From the NCBI GenBank assembly GCA_031423155.1, contig JANPEZ010000113.1, forward strand, positions 1-64,000: a DNA stretch of 64,000 nucleotides, in the 5' to 3' direction. The DNA comes from JANPEZ01 sp031423155 (lineage in GTDB: Bacteria; Actinomycetota; UBA4738; HRBIN12). Shown here piece after piece: positions 23,297-31,246 of this stretch (the first letter of the stretch is position 1; each line of letters starts with the position of its first letter). The position numbers and the translations under genes are program-made. The notes under the pieces were generated by a model, which worked only from the letters and a program-made list of their open reading frames with translations, had not been told where the DNA came from and did not search any database.

Positions 23297-24651
23297 GGCG
23301 AGTCCTCCCCTGCCTCGAACAGCGGATCGTCGATGTCTTCTCCTCGCAGGCGCAAGGCCTCGGCCATGACCGGGACCGATCCCGTCGCCTCGAATCGGCC
23401 GGTGGCGCCTTCGCGCGGGCGGAAGGCGAACAGCTCGGTAACGAGCGGCTCTCCACGGCGCGTCCCCTCGACCGCTGCGACCGAATGCAGCACGCGTCTT
23501 CCGTCCCGAAGCCGCGATAGGTGAACGATCACGTCGATCGCCGCAGCAACCTGGTTGCGGATGTGGGCTGCGGGCAGGTCGACGTCCGACATCATCGCCA
23601 TGGTCTCCAAGCGCCACAGCAAGTGCCGAGGAGAGTTCGCATGGGCGGTCGAAAGCGAGCCCTCGTGACCCGTGTTCATCGCCTGGAGCATGTCGAGGGC
23701 CTCGCCGCCGCGGACCTCGCCGACGATGATGCGGTCCGGGCGCATCCTCAAAGCGTTGCGGACCAGGTCGCGGACCGTAACCTCGCCCTTGCCCTCGACG
23801 TTGGCGGGCCTAGCCTCTAAGGACACGACGTGAGGCTTCGTCAGCCGCAGCTCCGCGGCGTCCTCGATGGTGATCAGGCGTTCCTCGTCGGGGATGAACG
23901 ACGATAGGACACCGAGCAGCGTCGTCTTGCCGCTACCCGTTCCGCCGGAGACCATCAGGTTCATACGGCCCCGGACACACGCTTGCAGGAACGCCATCAT
24001 GCGTGGGCCGGCGCTGCCCGAGGCCACCAGGTCCGCCGGCGTCATCGGCACCGGCGAGAACTTGCGGATCGTCAGCACTGGACCGCGGAGCGAAAGGGGC
24101 GGGATGATCGCATGGACACGACTGCCTTCCGGAAGTCGAGCGTCCGCCCAAGGCGACGATCCATCGACCCGAAGACCAAGCGGCCCAACGATCCTCTCGA
24201 TCAGGTGCACGACGGACTCCTCCCCCTCGAATAGTCCATCGGGCGCCCTTTCGATCCGCCCCTTCCGCTCCACGTACACGTCGTCGGGTCCGTTGACCAT
24301 GACCTCGGTCACGTCCGGGTCCTTGAGCAGGAACTCGATCGGACCGAACCCGACGACCTCGTCTGATATCTCGTTCACCACGCGAGCCAGCTCGCGCTGA
24401 GGAAGGATGGCCCCGCTGGCACGCAGGACCGCGAGCGCCTCCTCGCGCACCCGCAGCCGCCGCTCCGTGCGAGGCGCCGCCGCGAGCGCGCTCGCATCCA
24501 CCCGCTGGCGTAGCTGCTCGCGCAGATCCGCCCGCACGCTCGCCAGAACCTCCGCTCGCTGCCCAGCCTTCTCCAAAGCTCCGCTCCTCAGCACATGGGG
24601 AAGACCACACACCTGCGAGGGAGAGGAGGCGGCGACCGGCTCAACGAACAA
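23293..24651 (-). CDS. cpaF: CpaF/TadA secretion ATPase
   Basis: This 452-residue type II/IV secretion ATPase powers Flp pilus assembly. Visible motifs are GFGPIEFLLKDPDVTEVMVNG (N-terminal domain), Walker A GGTGSGKTT, the Asp box LITIEDAAELRL, Walker B RIIVGEVRGGEALDMLQAM, and the His box TGHEGSLSTAHANS. The TTG at 24651 gives the longest form; GTG at 24594 (MLRSGALEK) is an alternative, and neither has a strong ribosome-binding site. It is the first gene of a six-gene operon. The TadZ/CpaE partner is not adjacent but at 29985-31079. Confidence 0.92.
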   Translation of the reverse strand: MFVEPVAASSPSQVCGLPHVLRSGALEKAGQRAEVLASVRADLREQLRQRVDASALAAAPRTERRLRVREEALAVLRASGAILPQRELARVVNEISDEVVGFGPIEFLLKDPDVTEVMVNGPDDVYVERKGRIERAPDGLFEGEESVVHLIERIVGPLGLRVDGSSPWADARLPEGSRVHAIIPPLSLRGPVLTIRKFSPVPMTPADLVASGSAGPRMMAFLQACVRGRMNLMVSGGTGSGKTTLLGVLSSFIPDEERLITIEDAAELRLTKPHVVSLEARPANVEGKGEVTVRDLVRNALRMRPDRIIVGEVRGGEALDMLQAMNTGHEGSLSTAHANSPRHLLWRLETMAMMSDVDLPAAHIRNQVAAAIDVIVHLSRLRDGRRVLHSVAAVEGTRRGEPLVTELFAFRPREGATGRFEATGSVPVMAEALRLRGEDIDDPLFEAGEDSP

Positions 24652-24921
24652 CCGACCACCGAAGGGATGGGAAGGCTAACCCGGAACCAACAGCACTTGA
24701 ATCCCCAGACCGACCGATTCCCGTTTCTTGTCGGGGGATGCGAGCGCGACACGCCGGCCCACCCGAAGTGATGCACGTCTCGTCCGTCAGGGATCCATCG
24801 GCCCGGCACTGCAGGAACAGACGGCAGGTCCCTCCCCCTTGCTGGATGCAACCCCGAGAAGCGAAGATACGCCCGTGGAGGACCTCAAGCAGGACGCCGG
24901 AGAGGGCGAACGACGGCTCTG
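24652..24921. other. 270-base intergenic region upstream of cpaF and the cyclase gene
   Basis: This region separates divergent starts, so it should carry promoters for the Tad operon (minus) and the cyclase (plus). Short open frames on both strands have no convincing ribosome-binding site or family resemblance. I saw no strong hairpin or riboswitch-like pattern. Confidence 0.4.
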
Positions 24922-26280
24922 TTGGGTGACAAGCTGATGCGCCGCGGAGACGTCCAGTTCGCGTGGAGCGACGACGTCGCGATCGCCTATCAGGTTGTCG
25001 GCGACGGCGCGCTCGATCTCATCTATCTACCCACCCTCTTGTCGAACCTCGACTGGCAATGGGAGCATCCGCGGCACGCGCGGTTCCTCGAACGGCTCGC
25101 GGAGTTCTCCAGGCTGATCGTGGTCGACCGGCGGGGCTGGGGCTGCTCGGATCGGGTCACGCCCGGATCCTTCCCGCCGCTCGAGGTGGCCGCCGACGAC
25201 CTGATCGCCGTACTCGACGCCATCGGCTCGTCGAAGGCTGCGCTCTTCGCCGGCGGCGAGGCCGGCTGGGTCGCTTCGATCGCTGCCGCGACGCATCCGG
25301 ATCGGTTCTCCGCCTTGATCCTGTACCAGTCGGCCGCCGCCTGGGTCCGCACCGAGGAGACACCGTGGAACAACTCGCCGGAAGAATGGCAGGCGCAGGA
25401 GTCCTACTGGCTGGGCGCCGGAACGGTGAGTTTCATGGAGGGTTGGATCCGCGAGAACGAGCCCTCGCTCGCCGGCGATCGCGCGGCGGCCGAGTACCTG
25501 TCGAAGCTCGCCCGGGGGACGATCGGCGTGGGCGGTGCTCTGGCGGAATTCCGTCGCTATTACACCACCGATATCCGCGCGATCTTGCCATCTATCCAAG
25601 CGCCGACACTCGTGCTCTGCCGACCGGCGAACAAGACCGAATCACCGGAGAACGGCCCCTTCCTCGCCTCGAAGATCCCCGGCTCACGCTTCGTCGAGGT
25701 TCCCGGCGCCAACTACATGCCGTGGACCGGTGAGTCCGAGGCTCTCATCGGAGAGATCGAGGAGTTCCTCACCGGCGTTCGCCACCAACCTATGTCCGAT
25801 CGCGTGCTTGCGACCGTGCTCTTCACCGACATCGTCGGCTCGACCGAGAAAGTGGCCCGATCCGGCGACGCGCGATGGAAGGATCTGTTGGCGTCGCACG
25901 ACGAGAGGGCGAAGATCGAGATCGAAAGACACCGGGGGCGATATATAGACTCCACCGGTGATGGGCTACTGGCGACTTTCGACGGGCCGGCCCGTGCCGT
26001 GCGGTGCGCGGAATCGTTGGGAGCAGCGGTACGCGACCTCGGCATCGAGATCCGCGCCGGCGTGCACACCGGAGAGGTTGAGCTCGATGGCGATGCGGTA
26101 ACCGGCATCGCGGTCCACATCGGAGCACGTGTCGCCGCGCTGGCCGGCCCTTCTGAAGTACTCGTCTCCTCGACCGTAAGGAACCTCGTCGCCGGATCCG
26201 GGCTCGAATTCGAAGACGCGCACGAGCACGAACTCAAAGGCGTCCCCGATCGCTGGCACCTGTACCGGGTGGTGAAGTAG
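24922..26280 (+). CDS. Alpha/beta-hydrolase-like domain fused to a class III nucleotide cyclase
   Basis: The 452 residues comprise a hydrolase fold (about 8-285) and a class III cyclase domain (about 293-452). The cyclase has metal Asp303 in LFTDIVGST, Asp347 in STGDGLLATF, and VHIGARV in place of the usual V-N-x-A-A-R. The usual adenine-specifying Lys position (I-K-x-x-G-D) is Asp343. In the hydrolase half, all three triad positions appear replaced: GGEAG with Gly112 for the nucleophile Ser, RPANK with Asn237 for the acid, and GANYMPW with Tyr265 for His. It resembles Rv1900c in layout. ATG at 24937 is an alternative start. Product could be cAMP or another cyclic nucleotide. Confidence 0.85.
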   Translation: MGDKLMRRGDVQFAWSDDVAIAYQVVGDGALDLIYLPTLLSNLDWQWEHPRHARFLERLAEFSRLIVVDRRGWGCSDRVTPGSFPPLEVAADDLIAVLDAIGSSKAALFAGGEAGWVASIAAATHPDRFSALILYQSAAAWVRTEETPWNNSPEEWQAQESYWLGAGTVSFMEGWIRENEPSLAGDRAAAEYLSKLARGTIGVGGALAEFRRYYTTDIRAILPSIQAPTLVLCRPANKTESPENGPFLASKIPGSRFVEVPGANYMPWTGESEALIGEIEEFLTGVRHQPMSDRVLATVLFTDIVGSTEKVARSGDARWKDLLASHDERAKIEIERHRGRYIDSTGDGLLATFDGPARAVRCAESLGAAVRDLGIEIRAGVHTGEVELDGDAVTGIAVHIGARVAALAGPSEVLVSSTVRNLVAGSGLEFEDAHEHELKGVPDRWHLYRVVK

Positions 26281-26378
26281 GGGCGTCGGCGTCGCGAACC
26301 TCAGTCTCGTTCTCTGAAGACCCTTCCCGAACGACTGGTACCCAGCCTGACATCGGGGCGGCGATCCAGGGTTAGCTC

Positions 26379-26768
26379 TCAGGCCTCGTCAGTAGATGCC
26401 TGTCCGGTCACCGCGAATAGCTTGTTCACGATCTTCCACGCGCCGTCGACCTTGATCAGCGAGAAGTAGTCGACGTAGTCCATCCCGTGGTAGTCATCCT
26501 CAGCCAGCACCGCTACCGCTGCGTCTTCGACCACATCGATGCTTACGATGCGGTAGCGGAACCCCGGGCCGGGGATCGGCATCGTCGCGACGTACTCGAA
26601 GAATTCGCCGATAGGTATGTCGGAGCGCTCGTCGCCTTCGTTGCCGAACATGCGGGCGCTCTCGTGAAACGCCTCTTTCAGCAGTCCTACGTCTGCCTTG
26701 GCCGCTCCGTCGACGTACATCTGCACGACCGCCGCGACCGCGTCGAGTTCGTCCATCCGCTCACTCAT
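26379..26768 (-). CDS. NTF2-like protein (SnoaL / lumazine-binding-like)
   Basis: This 129-residue protein has the NTF2-like cone fold pattern: DELDAVAAVVQMYVDGAAKAD, then LLKEAFHESARMFG, and paired strands ending YFSLIKVDGAWKIVNKLFAV. This closely resembles the 'putative lumazine-binding' subgroup. Such proteins are enzymes or ligand carriers and cannot be assigned by sequence alone. It is single and convergent with the cyclase, about 100 bases away. Confidence 0.75.
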   Translation of the reverse strand: MSERMDELDAVAAVVQMYVDGAAKADVGLLKEAFHESARMFGNEGDERSDIPIGEFFEYVATMPIPGPGFRYRIVSIDVVEDAAVAVLAEDDYHGMDYVDYFSLIKVDGAWKIVNKLFAVTGQASTDEA

Positions 26769-27048
26769 GCCGTCCCCTTTCCACCGGCCCCCACTCGGGA
26801 CCTCCCCGGCGCGTCACGACACACTGTAGACCCCTCGCCGGTCGGGACGCCGGTAGGAATCTCTCGCTCGACGCCACACGTCCTGCTCGACGACTCAACG
26901 CTGAGCGACACGAGAACCGGATACCTGCCGATCTGGTCGCCGGACTCGTCGAGCTTCGTCGTCTCGATCCCCGGAGAAGGCGGGAGGCCTGAATCCCTCA
27001 ACAGGGTTTAGTCTGCCCGGACGTCAGAGCCAGAAGGGGATCCCGCAC
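26769..27048. other. 280-base intergenic region before the GcvT-like gene
   Basis: The space lies between the start of the NTF2-like gene (minus) and the start of the GcvT-like gene (plus). Open frames cross it on both strands (for example 26765-27001 minus), but none has a ribosome-binding site or recognisable family. CCCTcaacAGGG at 26994-27005 is a small dyad, 44 bases before the GcvT-like start. No glycine riboswitch pattern was seen. Confidence 0.4.
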
Positions 27049-28248
27049 ATGTCCGAGCAGGCGAAGAAGAGCACTTTCTACGACTTCCTATCCCGGTACG
27101 CCGAGGGCGACTTCGACACGTACATGGCCAACTCGACCCAGGACGAGGACTACCTGAACTGGAACGGGTACACCCTCCCCTACGTGTTCGTCGACGAGGA
27201 GCAGGAGTACAACGCCGTTCGCACCGGATGCGCCCTGTTCGACGCGACCCCGGCGCGCAAGTACCGCATCCGCGGCGCCAACGCAGGCGCGTTCATGGAC
27301 TACCTGATGACCCGGTCGATGACCGCTCTGCCGACGATGCGGGCCACCTACGGCATCTGGTGCACGCAGGACGGCATGCTCAACGATGACTCCATGACGT
27401 ACAAGCTCGCCGAGGACCACTACATCGTCATGGCCGCCGAGGTGAACCACGACGAGCTCTTCGCCGAGATCGCGGCGCGCTTCGCAGACGTTTCCGTCGT
27501 CGACGACTCCGCTTCGCTGGCCGGCATGGCGGTGCAGGGCGCCAAGTCGTGCGCCGCGCTGAACAGCTTCGGTTTCTCCGGAATCGAGAACCTCAAACCC
27601 TTCGAGGTGAAGTTCTTCGACCTGGCCGGCGGCGAGGTCATGGTGGCGCGCGTCGGATTCACCGGAGACCTCGGCTACGAGATCTGGTTCAAGCCCGACC
27701 TATGCGCGGCCGTGGAGGATGCGTTCCTCGCGGCGGAGAAGGCGCTGGGTATCCGGATCGCCGGATACGGCCTGACGACGATCCAGCTCTGCCGGATGGA
27801 AGGCGGCATGATCGTCCCCGGATGGGACACGGCCCAGTCCTTCGAGGACCCCGAGTTCGAGCGCAGCCCTTTCGAAATGGGGATGGCCTGGAACGTAGAC
27901 CTGGATCGCGACGACGATTTCCTCGGCAAAGAGGCGCTGCTCAAGGAGCGGGCGGGCGGCTCTCGGTTCGTCATGAAGGGGTTCTCGATCGACGTGGAAT
28001 GCGACCTGGCGGACGGGGCCGAGCTGTTCGCCGCGTTAGACGGCGAGGCCGTTCAGGTCGGCACCTTGCCCTCGGTCTCCTGGTCGCACACCGCGAAAGG
28101 CTGGATCGGCCTGTCGTCCTTAAGGACCGAACACGCCGGCCTGTCGGAGGGTTTCGTCGAGATCGATGGCGAGAAGATCGCGTGTCGGATCGTCGAACTT
28201 CCCTTCATCGACCTGGAACGAAGGCGTCAGGTGCCGGCGCCGCTGTAG
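27049..28248 (+). CDS. Aminomethyltransferase family protein (GcvT-like folate enzyme)
   Basis: The 399 residues carry the GcvT/YgfZ fold: EYNAVRTGCALFDATPARKYRIRG at the start, MRATYGIWCTQDGMLNDDSM (T-protein-like), ARVGFTGDLGYEIWFKP (the folate-binding G-Y-E signature with Glu), and a C-terminal barrel including DFLGKEALL. Such proteins move one-carbon units from methylated amines or sulfonium compounds to tetrahydrofolate; related forms are the glycine cleavage T protein, dimethylglycine oxidase domains and DMSP demethylase. No gcvP or gcvH lies nearby, so a free-standing demethylase is more likely. The substrate is unknown. It converges with an M19 dipeptidase gene 11 bases away. Confidence 0.82.
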   Translation: MSEQAKKSTFYDFLSRYAEGDFDTYMANSTQDEDYLNWNGYTLPYVFVDEEQEYNAVRTGCALFDATPARKYRIRGANAGAFMDYLMTRSMTALPTMRATYGIWCTQDGMLNDDSMTYKLAEDHYIVMAAEVNHDELFAEIAARFADVSVVDDSASLAGMAVQGAKSCAALNSFGFSGIENLKPFEVKFFDLAGGEVMVARVGFTGDLGYEIWFKPDLCAAVEDAFLAAEKALGIRIAGYGLTTIQLCRMEGGMIVPGWDTAQSFEDPEFERSPFEMGMAWNVDLDRDDDFLGKEALLKERAGGSRFVMKGFSIDVECDLADGAELFAALDGEAVQVGTLPSVSWSHTAKGWIGLSSLRTEHAGLSEGFVEIDGEKIACRIVELPFIDLERRRQVPAPL

Positions 28249-28259
28249 CAACAGCGCCT

Positions 28260-29447
28260 CTACACCCAAACGTCGCGCAGGGCTCGCATGACGTTGCCGC
28301 CGGCCAGCTTCGCGATCTGTTCGTCCGTGTAGCCGTGGGCGACCAGCCAGCGGATCACGTTCGGGAACTCGCTGGGGTTCTCCAGGCCTTCGACGTAGTC
28401 GATGTCGAGGTGATCGGGCTCGTCGCCGCTGCTCAGGAAGTCGGCGTAGCGCCGGTGCAGCTCGACGTGGTCGCCGAAGAACGTGTCGGGGCCGAAGGCG
28501 ACGTTATCGATACCCATCACGTCGATGCAGTACTCGGCGTGAGCCATGACCGTCTCGAGCGAGTGCGGCTGACCGGGCACCTCGGTCGTGTGCGGCGAAG
28601 CCTCGATGCCGATGACCCCTCCGGTCGCCGCCACCGCCTTAAGCAGGTCGTCGTTCTTCATCTTCATCTCGGCGAATAGCGCTCTTGCCCCGGAGTGCGA
28701 TAGGAATACCGGCGCGGTCGATAGGTCGCAGGTCTGCATGGCCGTGACGTCGCCCGTGTGCGACAGATCGATCGCCAAGCCGAGGCGGTTCATCCGCGTG
28801 ACCGCCTTGCGGCCGAAGACCGTGAGTCCCCCGTCGCCGGGGTCACGCACTCCCCCACCTAGCTGGTTGGACTCACTGTAGGCCACGCCGATCATGCGCA
28901 CGCCCAGGCCGTAGAGGATGTCCAGCCGGTCCAGCTCGTTCTCGATCGGCGCGGCACCCTCGACGCAGGCGATCATCGCGATCCGGCCGGTCGCGTGCGC
29001 GCGCTCGATGTCGGCCACGGTAGTCCCCAGGAACATCGTCGTCTGATGCGCCAGGTCGGAAAGGTGCATGCCCAGGTCGTGGATCACGTCGGTCCACTTC
29101 CAACCGCCCGCCGAGGTGATCGTCGCCGTCCCGTCGAGGAAGTTCTCGAAGACGGCGTCAAGGCCCGAGGCGGCCAGTCCCTCGTAGCCGTACCACTCAC
29201 GGCCCTGGCGGATGTAGGCGTCGTTGTCATCCCAGTCCGCGGGCGCTATCCCGCCGTGTTCGTGCAGGGAGATGCAGACGTTCTCCCGGAGCAAGCGTTG
29301 GGTCCTAGCCTCGTCGTCGGCGGACAACGGCACGACGAAGGGCTCGACCCGGCCGAGCTGGGGTGCGAGTTCGAAGACGGTGAAGTCCTCCCCCGGCACC
29401 AGGTATGAGAAGGACCGGTACCCGTCCCAGCGCTTCTTGGGCTCCAT
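28260..29447 (-). CDS. M19-family (renal-type) membrane dipeptidase
   Basis: This 395-residue metallopeptidase has the M19 metal-site pattern: HEH near residue 62 (first site), Glu in VEGAAPIEN, His in DLSHTGDV and LSHSGARAL, and Asp in FGPDTFFGD near the end. No signal peptide is visible, so it is probably cytosolic. M19 enzymes cleave dipeptides and some cyclised or D-amino acid substrates. The N-terminal 60 residues extend the usual core. It sits tail-to-tail with the GcvT-like gene, possibly sharing a catabolic theme. Confidence 0.85.
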   Translation of the reverse strand: MEPKKRWDGYRSFSYLVPGEDFTVFELAPQLGRVEPFVVPLSADDEARTQRLLRENVCISLHEHGGIAPADWDDNDAYIRQGREWYGYEGLAASGLDAVFENFLDGTATITSAGGWKWTDVIHDLGMHLSDLAHQTTMFLGTTVADIERAHATGRIAMIACVEGAAPIENELDRLDILYGLGVRMIGVAYSESNQLGGGVRDPGDGGLTVFGRKAVTRMNRLGLAIDLSHTGDVTAMQTCDLSTAPVFLSHSGARALFAEMKMKNDDLLKAVAATGGVIGIEASPHTTEVPGQPHSLETVMAHAEYCIDVMGIDNVAFGPDTFFGDHVELHRRYADFLSSGDEPDHLDIDYVEGLENPSEFPNVIRWLVAHGYTDEQIAKLAGGNVMRALRDVWV

Positions 29448-29525
29448 CGCTCGCGAGGCTATCGCACCCGAAAGAACGGCGTTGTCATCTCATGTGGCGA
29501 GAACCGAGTACGGCGATCTACTCGG

Positions 29526-29969
29526 TTACCTGTAGCCGACGCGCCCGAAGGGCCAGTCGCGCGCCAGCCAGTCCGACACCGCCTGCCACAAGGGAGCATC
29601 GAGCTCGGCGCGGGAAACCCTGACCCAGGACTGGACCCTCGCGTCGTGATCCTGGCTCGGGTAGATGTACACGCACCCGATCTCCTCGCCCGTGACCGGA
29701 TCCATGACCGCGTATGTGAAGCCTCGCCGCGCTTGGAAGTCGGCTTCATGTCCTTCGAGATCGGCGAGGTTCTCCTCGATGGTCATCGGCACCGGCCAGG
29801 GATCGTCGCCGTCATCGAAGCCGGGCGTGGCGTGGATGTGCTCGATGCTGGACATCCACGCCTCATGGTCGATCTCGTTATGACGCGGCGCGAGAGGTTC
29901 CAGACGCATGCCCGGCACTTCCACGCCGAGTGGCACCTGGAAGTCTTCGGGGACGAACGGCTCCGTCAT
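29526..29969 (-). CDS. GNAT-like acetyltransferase
   Basis: The 147 residues resemble GNAT proteins: MRLEPLAPRHNEIDHEAWMS, a mixed sheet with FTYAVMDPVTGEEIGCVYIYP (core strand 4 region) and a C-terminal DWPFGRVGY. The acetyl-CoA P-loop (Q/R-x-x-G-x-G/A) is not obvious, so the activity may be altered or lost. It follows cpaE by 15 bases on the same strand and is probably co-transcribed; no functional link is evident. Confidence 0.65.
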   Translation of the reverse strand: MTEPFVPEDFQVPLGVEVPGMRLEPLAPRHNEIDHEAWMSSIEHIHATPGFDDGDDPWPVPMTIEENLADLEGHEADFQARRGFTYAVMDPVTGEEIGCVYIYPSQDHDARVQSWVRVSRAELDAPLWQAVSDWLARDWPFGRVGYR

Positions 29970-29984
29970 GCGGCGCAGTCTAGT

Positions 29985-31079
29985 TCAGCCGGCCTCGCGG
30001 TCTTCCTCCTCCGCGGTTGCTAGCTTCGCCGCGAGCTTTTCGAAGGCGCGGCCCGTCCTGCCGCGCCGAGGGAGCAGGCGGCCGTGGTCCTGGGCGGCTG
30101 CGACTCCGGCGTCCACCGGGATGACCGCGATGGGCGCGTTGCCGAAGACTCGGCCAACGTCGGCGGGCGTGACCTCTGCCCGGTGGGCGCGATTGACGAC
30201 GAATCCGACCTTGTCCAGGGCGCCGGCCGACTCGATAGCCGCCATCGCGCGTTTGGCGTCACGGAACGCCAGCACGTCCAGCGAGAGAACCACCAGGACC
30301 CGGTCAGCGATCGCGAAGCCGCAACGCGCGAACTCATCGAGCGCGCGGGGCAGATGAAGGATGACGACGTCAGCCGATGAAGCGGCGGCCTCGACCGCCG
30401 TTCGCAGGACGTTCGCCCCGACCGCCAGGGCCTCCTCGGCCTCGGGCGCCAGCAGCGCACGGAATCCGTCGGGGTGCGGCCACAAGATCTCGTCCAGATG
30501 CGCCGGCGAAAGCTCATCGATCAAGGGCAAGACGTCGGAAACGGTCCGGATGCCTTCCGTGGGCGCTCCGATCGCGCCGGCGACGTCTCCGAAGATCGGA
30601 TCCATATCGATCAACACGGTCTCGGCAGAACGGCGAGCGAAAGCTGCGGAAAGGTGGGTGGCGACGAACGTTGCCCCGACCCCGCCGCGCGGGCCGTAGA
30701 CCGCGACCACCGTCGCCCGCCTGCCCGTCGTCGCCGCCGGCGCGGCAGAGGCCTCCGCGGCTCCGAGCAACTCCTGTCGATCCGCGGGCCAGACATAGAA
30801 GCCCCGCGCGCCGGCGCGGATGGCGCTGCGAAGAGCCGCCACCGACTCGCGGGTTTCGACCGCCAGCAGCGCCGCCCCTCCCGACAGTCCGGCACCTGCC
30901 AGAGACGGCTGCGCCACTACCGCGTCGGGCTCCAACTGGCGCACCGCCTCGACCAGCTGAACCCCGTCACCGCACATACCGACTATCTGTATCCGTCCGT
31001 TCCGATCGAGGAAGTGCATGACCTCCTCGGCAACGTCGTGCTCTTCGATGGCCAGGACCACCCTTGCGACTTCGACCAC
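29985..31079 (-). CDS. cpaE: CpaE/TadZ-like (Ssd-type) P-loop ATPase
   Basis: This 364-residue protein has an N-terminal receiver-like domain (about 1-125) and a MinD/ParA-type ATPase domain. Its deviant Walker A reads GPRGGVGAT, in which both Lys of the classic K-G-G-x-G-K are replaced, as I recall for actinobacterial Ssd proteins. VLIDMDPIFGDVAGA and DVVILHLPRA follow. It localises the Tad pilus machinery; Rv3660c is the mycobacterial homologue and lies directly next to cpaF there. Here it is 5.3 kb from cpaF. Start is GTG. Confidence 0.85.
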   Translation of the reverse strand: MVEVARVVLAIEEHDVAEEVMHFLDRNGRIQIVGMCGDGVQLVEAVRQLEPDAVVAQPSLAGAGLSGGAALLAVETRESVAALRSAIRAGARGFYVWPADRQELLGAAEASAAPAATTGRRATVVAVYGPRGGVGATFVATHLSAAFARRSAETVLIDMDPIFGDVAGAIGAPTEGIRTVSDVLPLIDELSPAHLDEILWPHPDGFRALLAPEAEEALAVGANVLRTAVEAAASSADVVILHLPRALDEFARCGFAIADRVLVVLSLDVLAFRDAKRAMAAIESAGALDKVGFVVNRAHRAEVTPADVGRVFGNAPIAVIPVDAGVAAAQDHGRLLPRRGRTGRAFEKLAAKLATAEEEDREAG

Positions 31080-31209
31080 GTGCGACCCTCCCCTGCTCGC
31101 GAGGAAGAGGAAGGGATGTGGACACTAGCGACGCGCGCCTTTCGGACCTATCCCCAACCCGGCCGATTTCCGGCCGACACCCGGGGGAGCGTTCAGGCCG
31201 GCCTCGGCG

Positions 31210-31239
31210 GATGAGCGGTGACGGAGGTCACCGCTCATC
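31210..31239 (-). terminator. Perfect 13-bp hairpin after the LLM oxidoreductase
   Basis: GATGAGCGGTGAC (31210-31222) and GTCACCGCTCATC (31227-31239) are exact reverse complements around GGAG. It lies 7 bases beyond the stop (31247) of the LLM gene on the minus strand and upstream of cpaE, so it probably ends transcription of the LLM gene and insulates cpaE. No T-tract. Confidence 0.75.
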
Positions 31240-31246
31240 GCGTCCG

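Noticed and set aside
26765..27001. 78-codon minus-strand frame, with an overlapping plus frame that reads like a TolB blade (WSPDSSSFVV)
   Set aside because: No ribosome-binding site, no conserved core and no partner; likely chance in an intergenic region.
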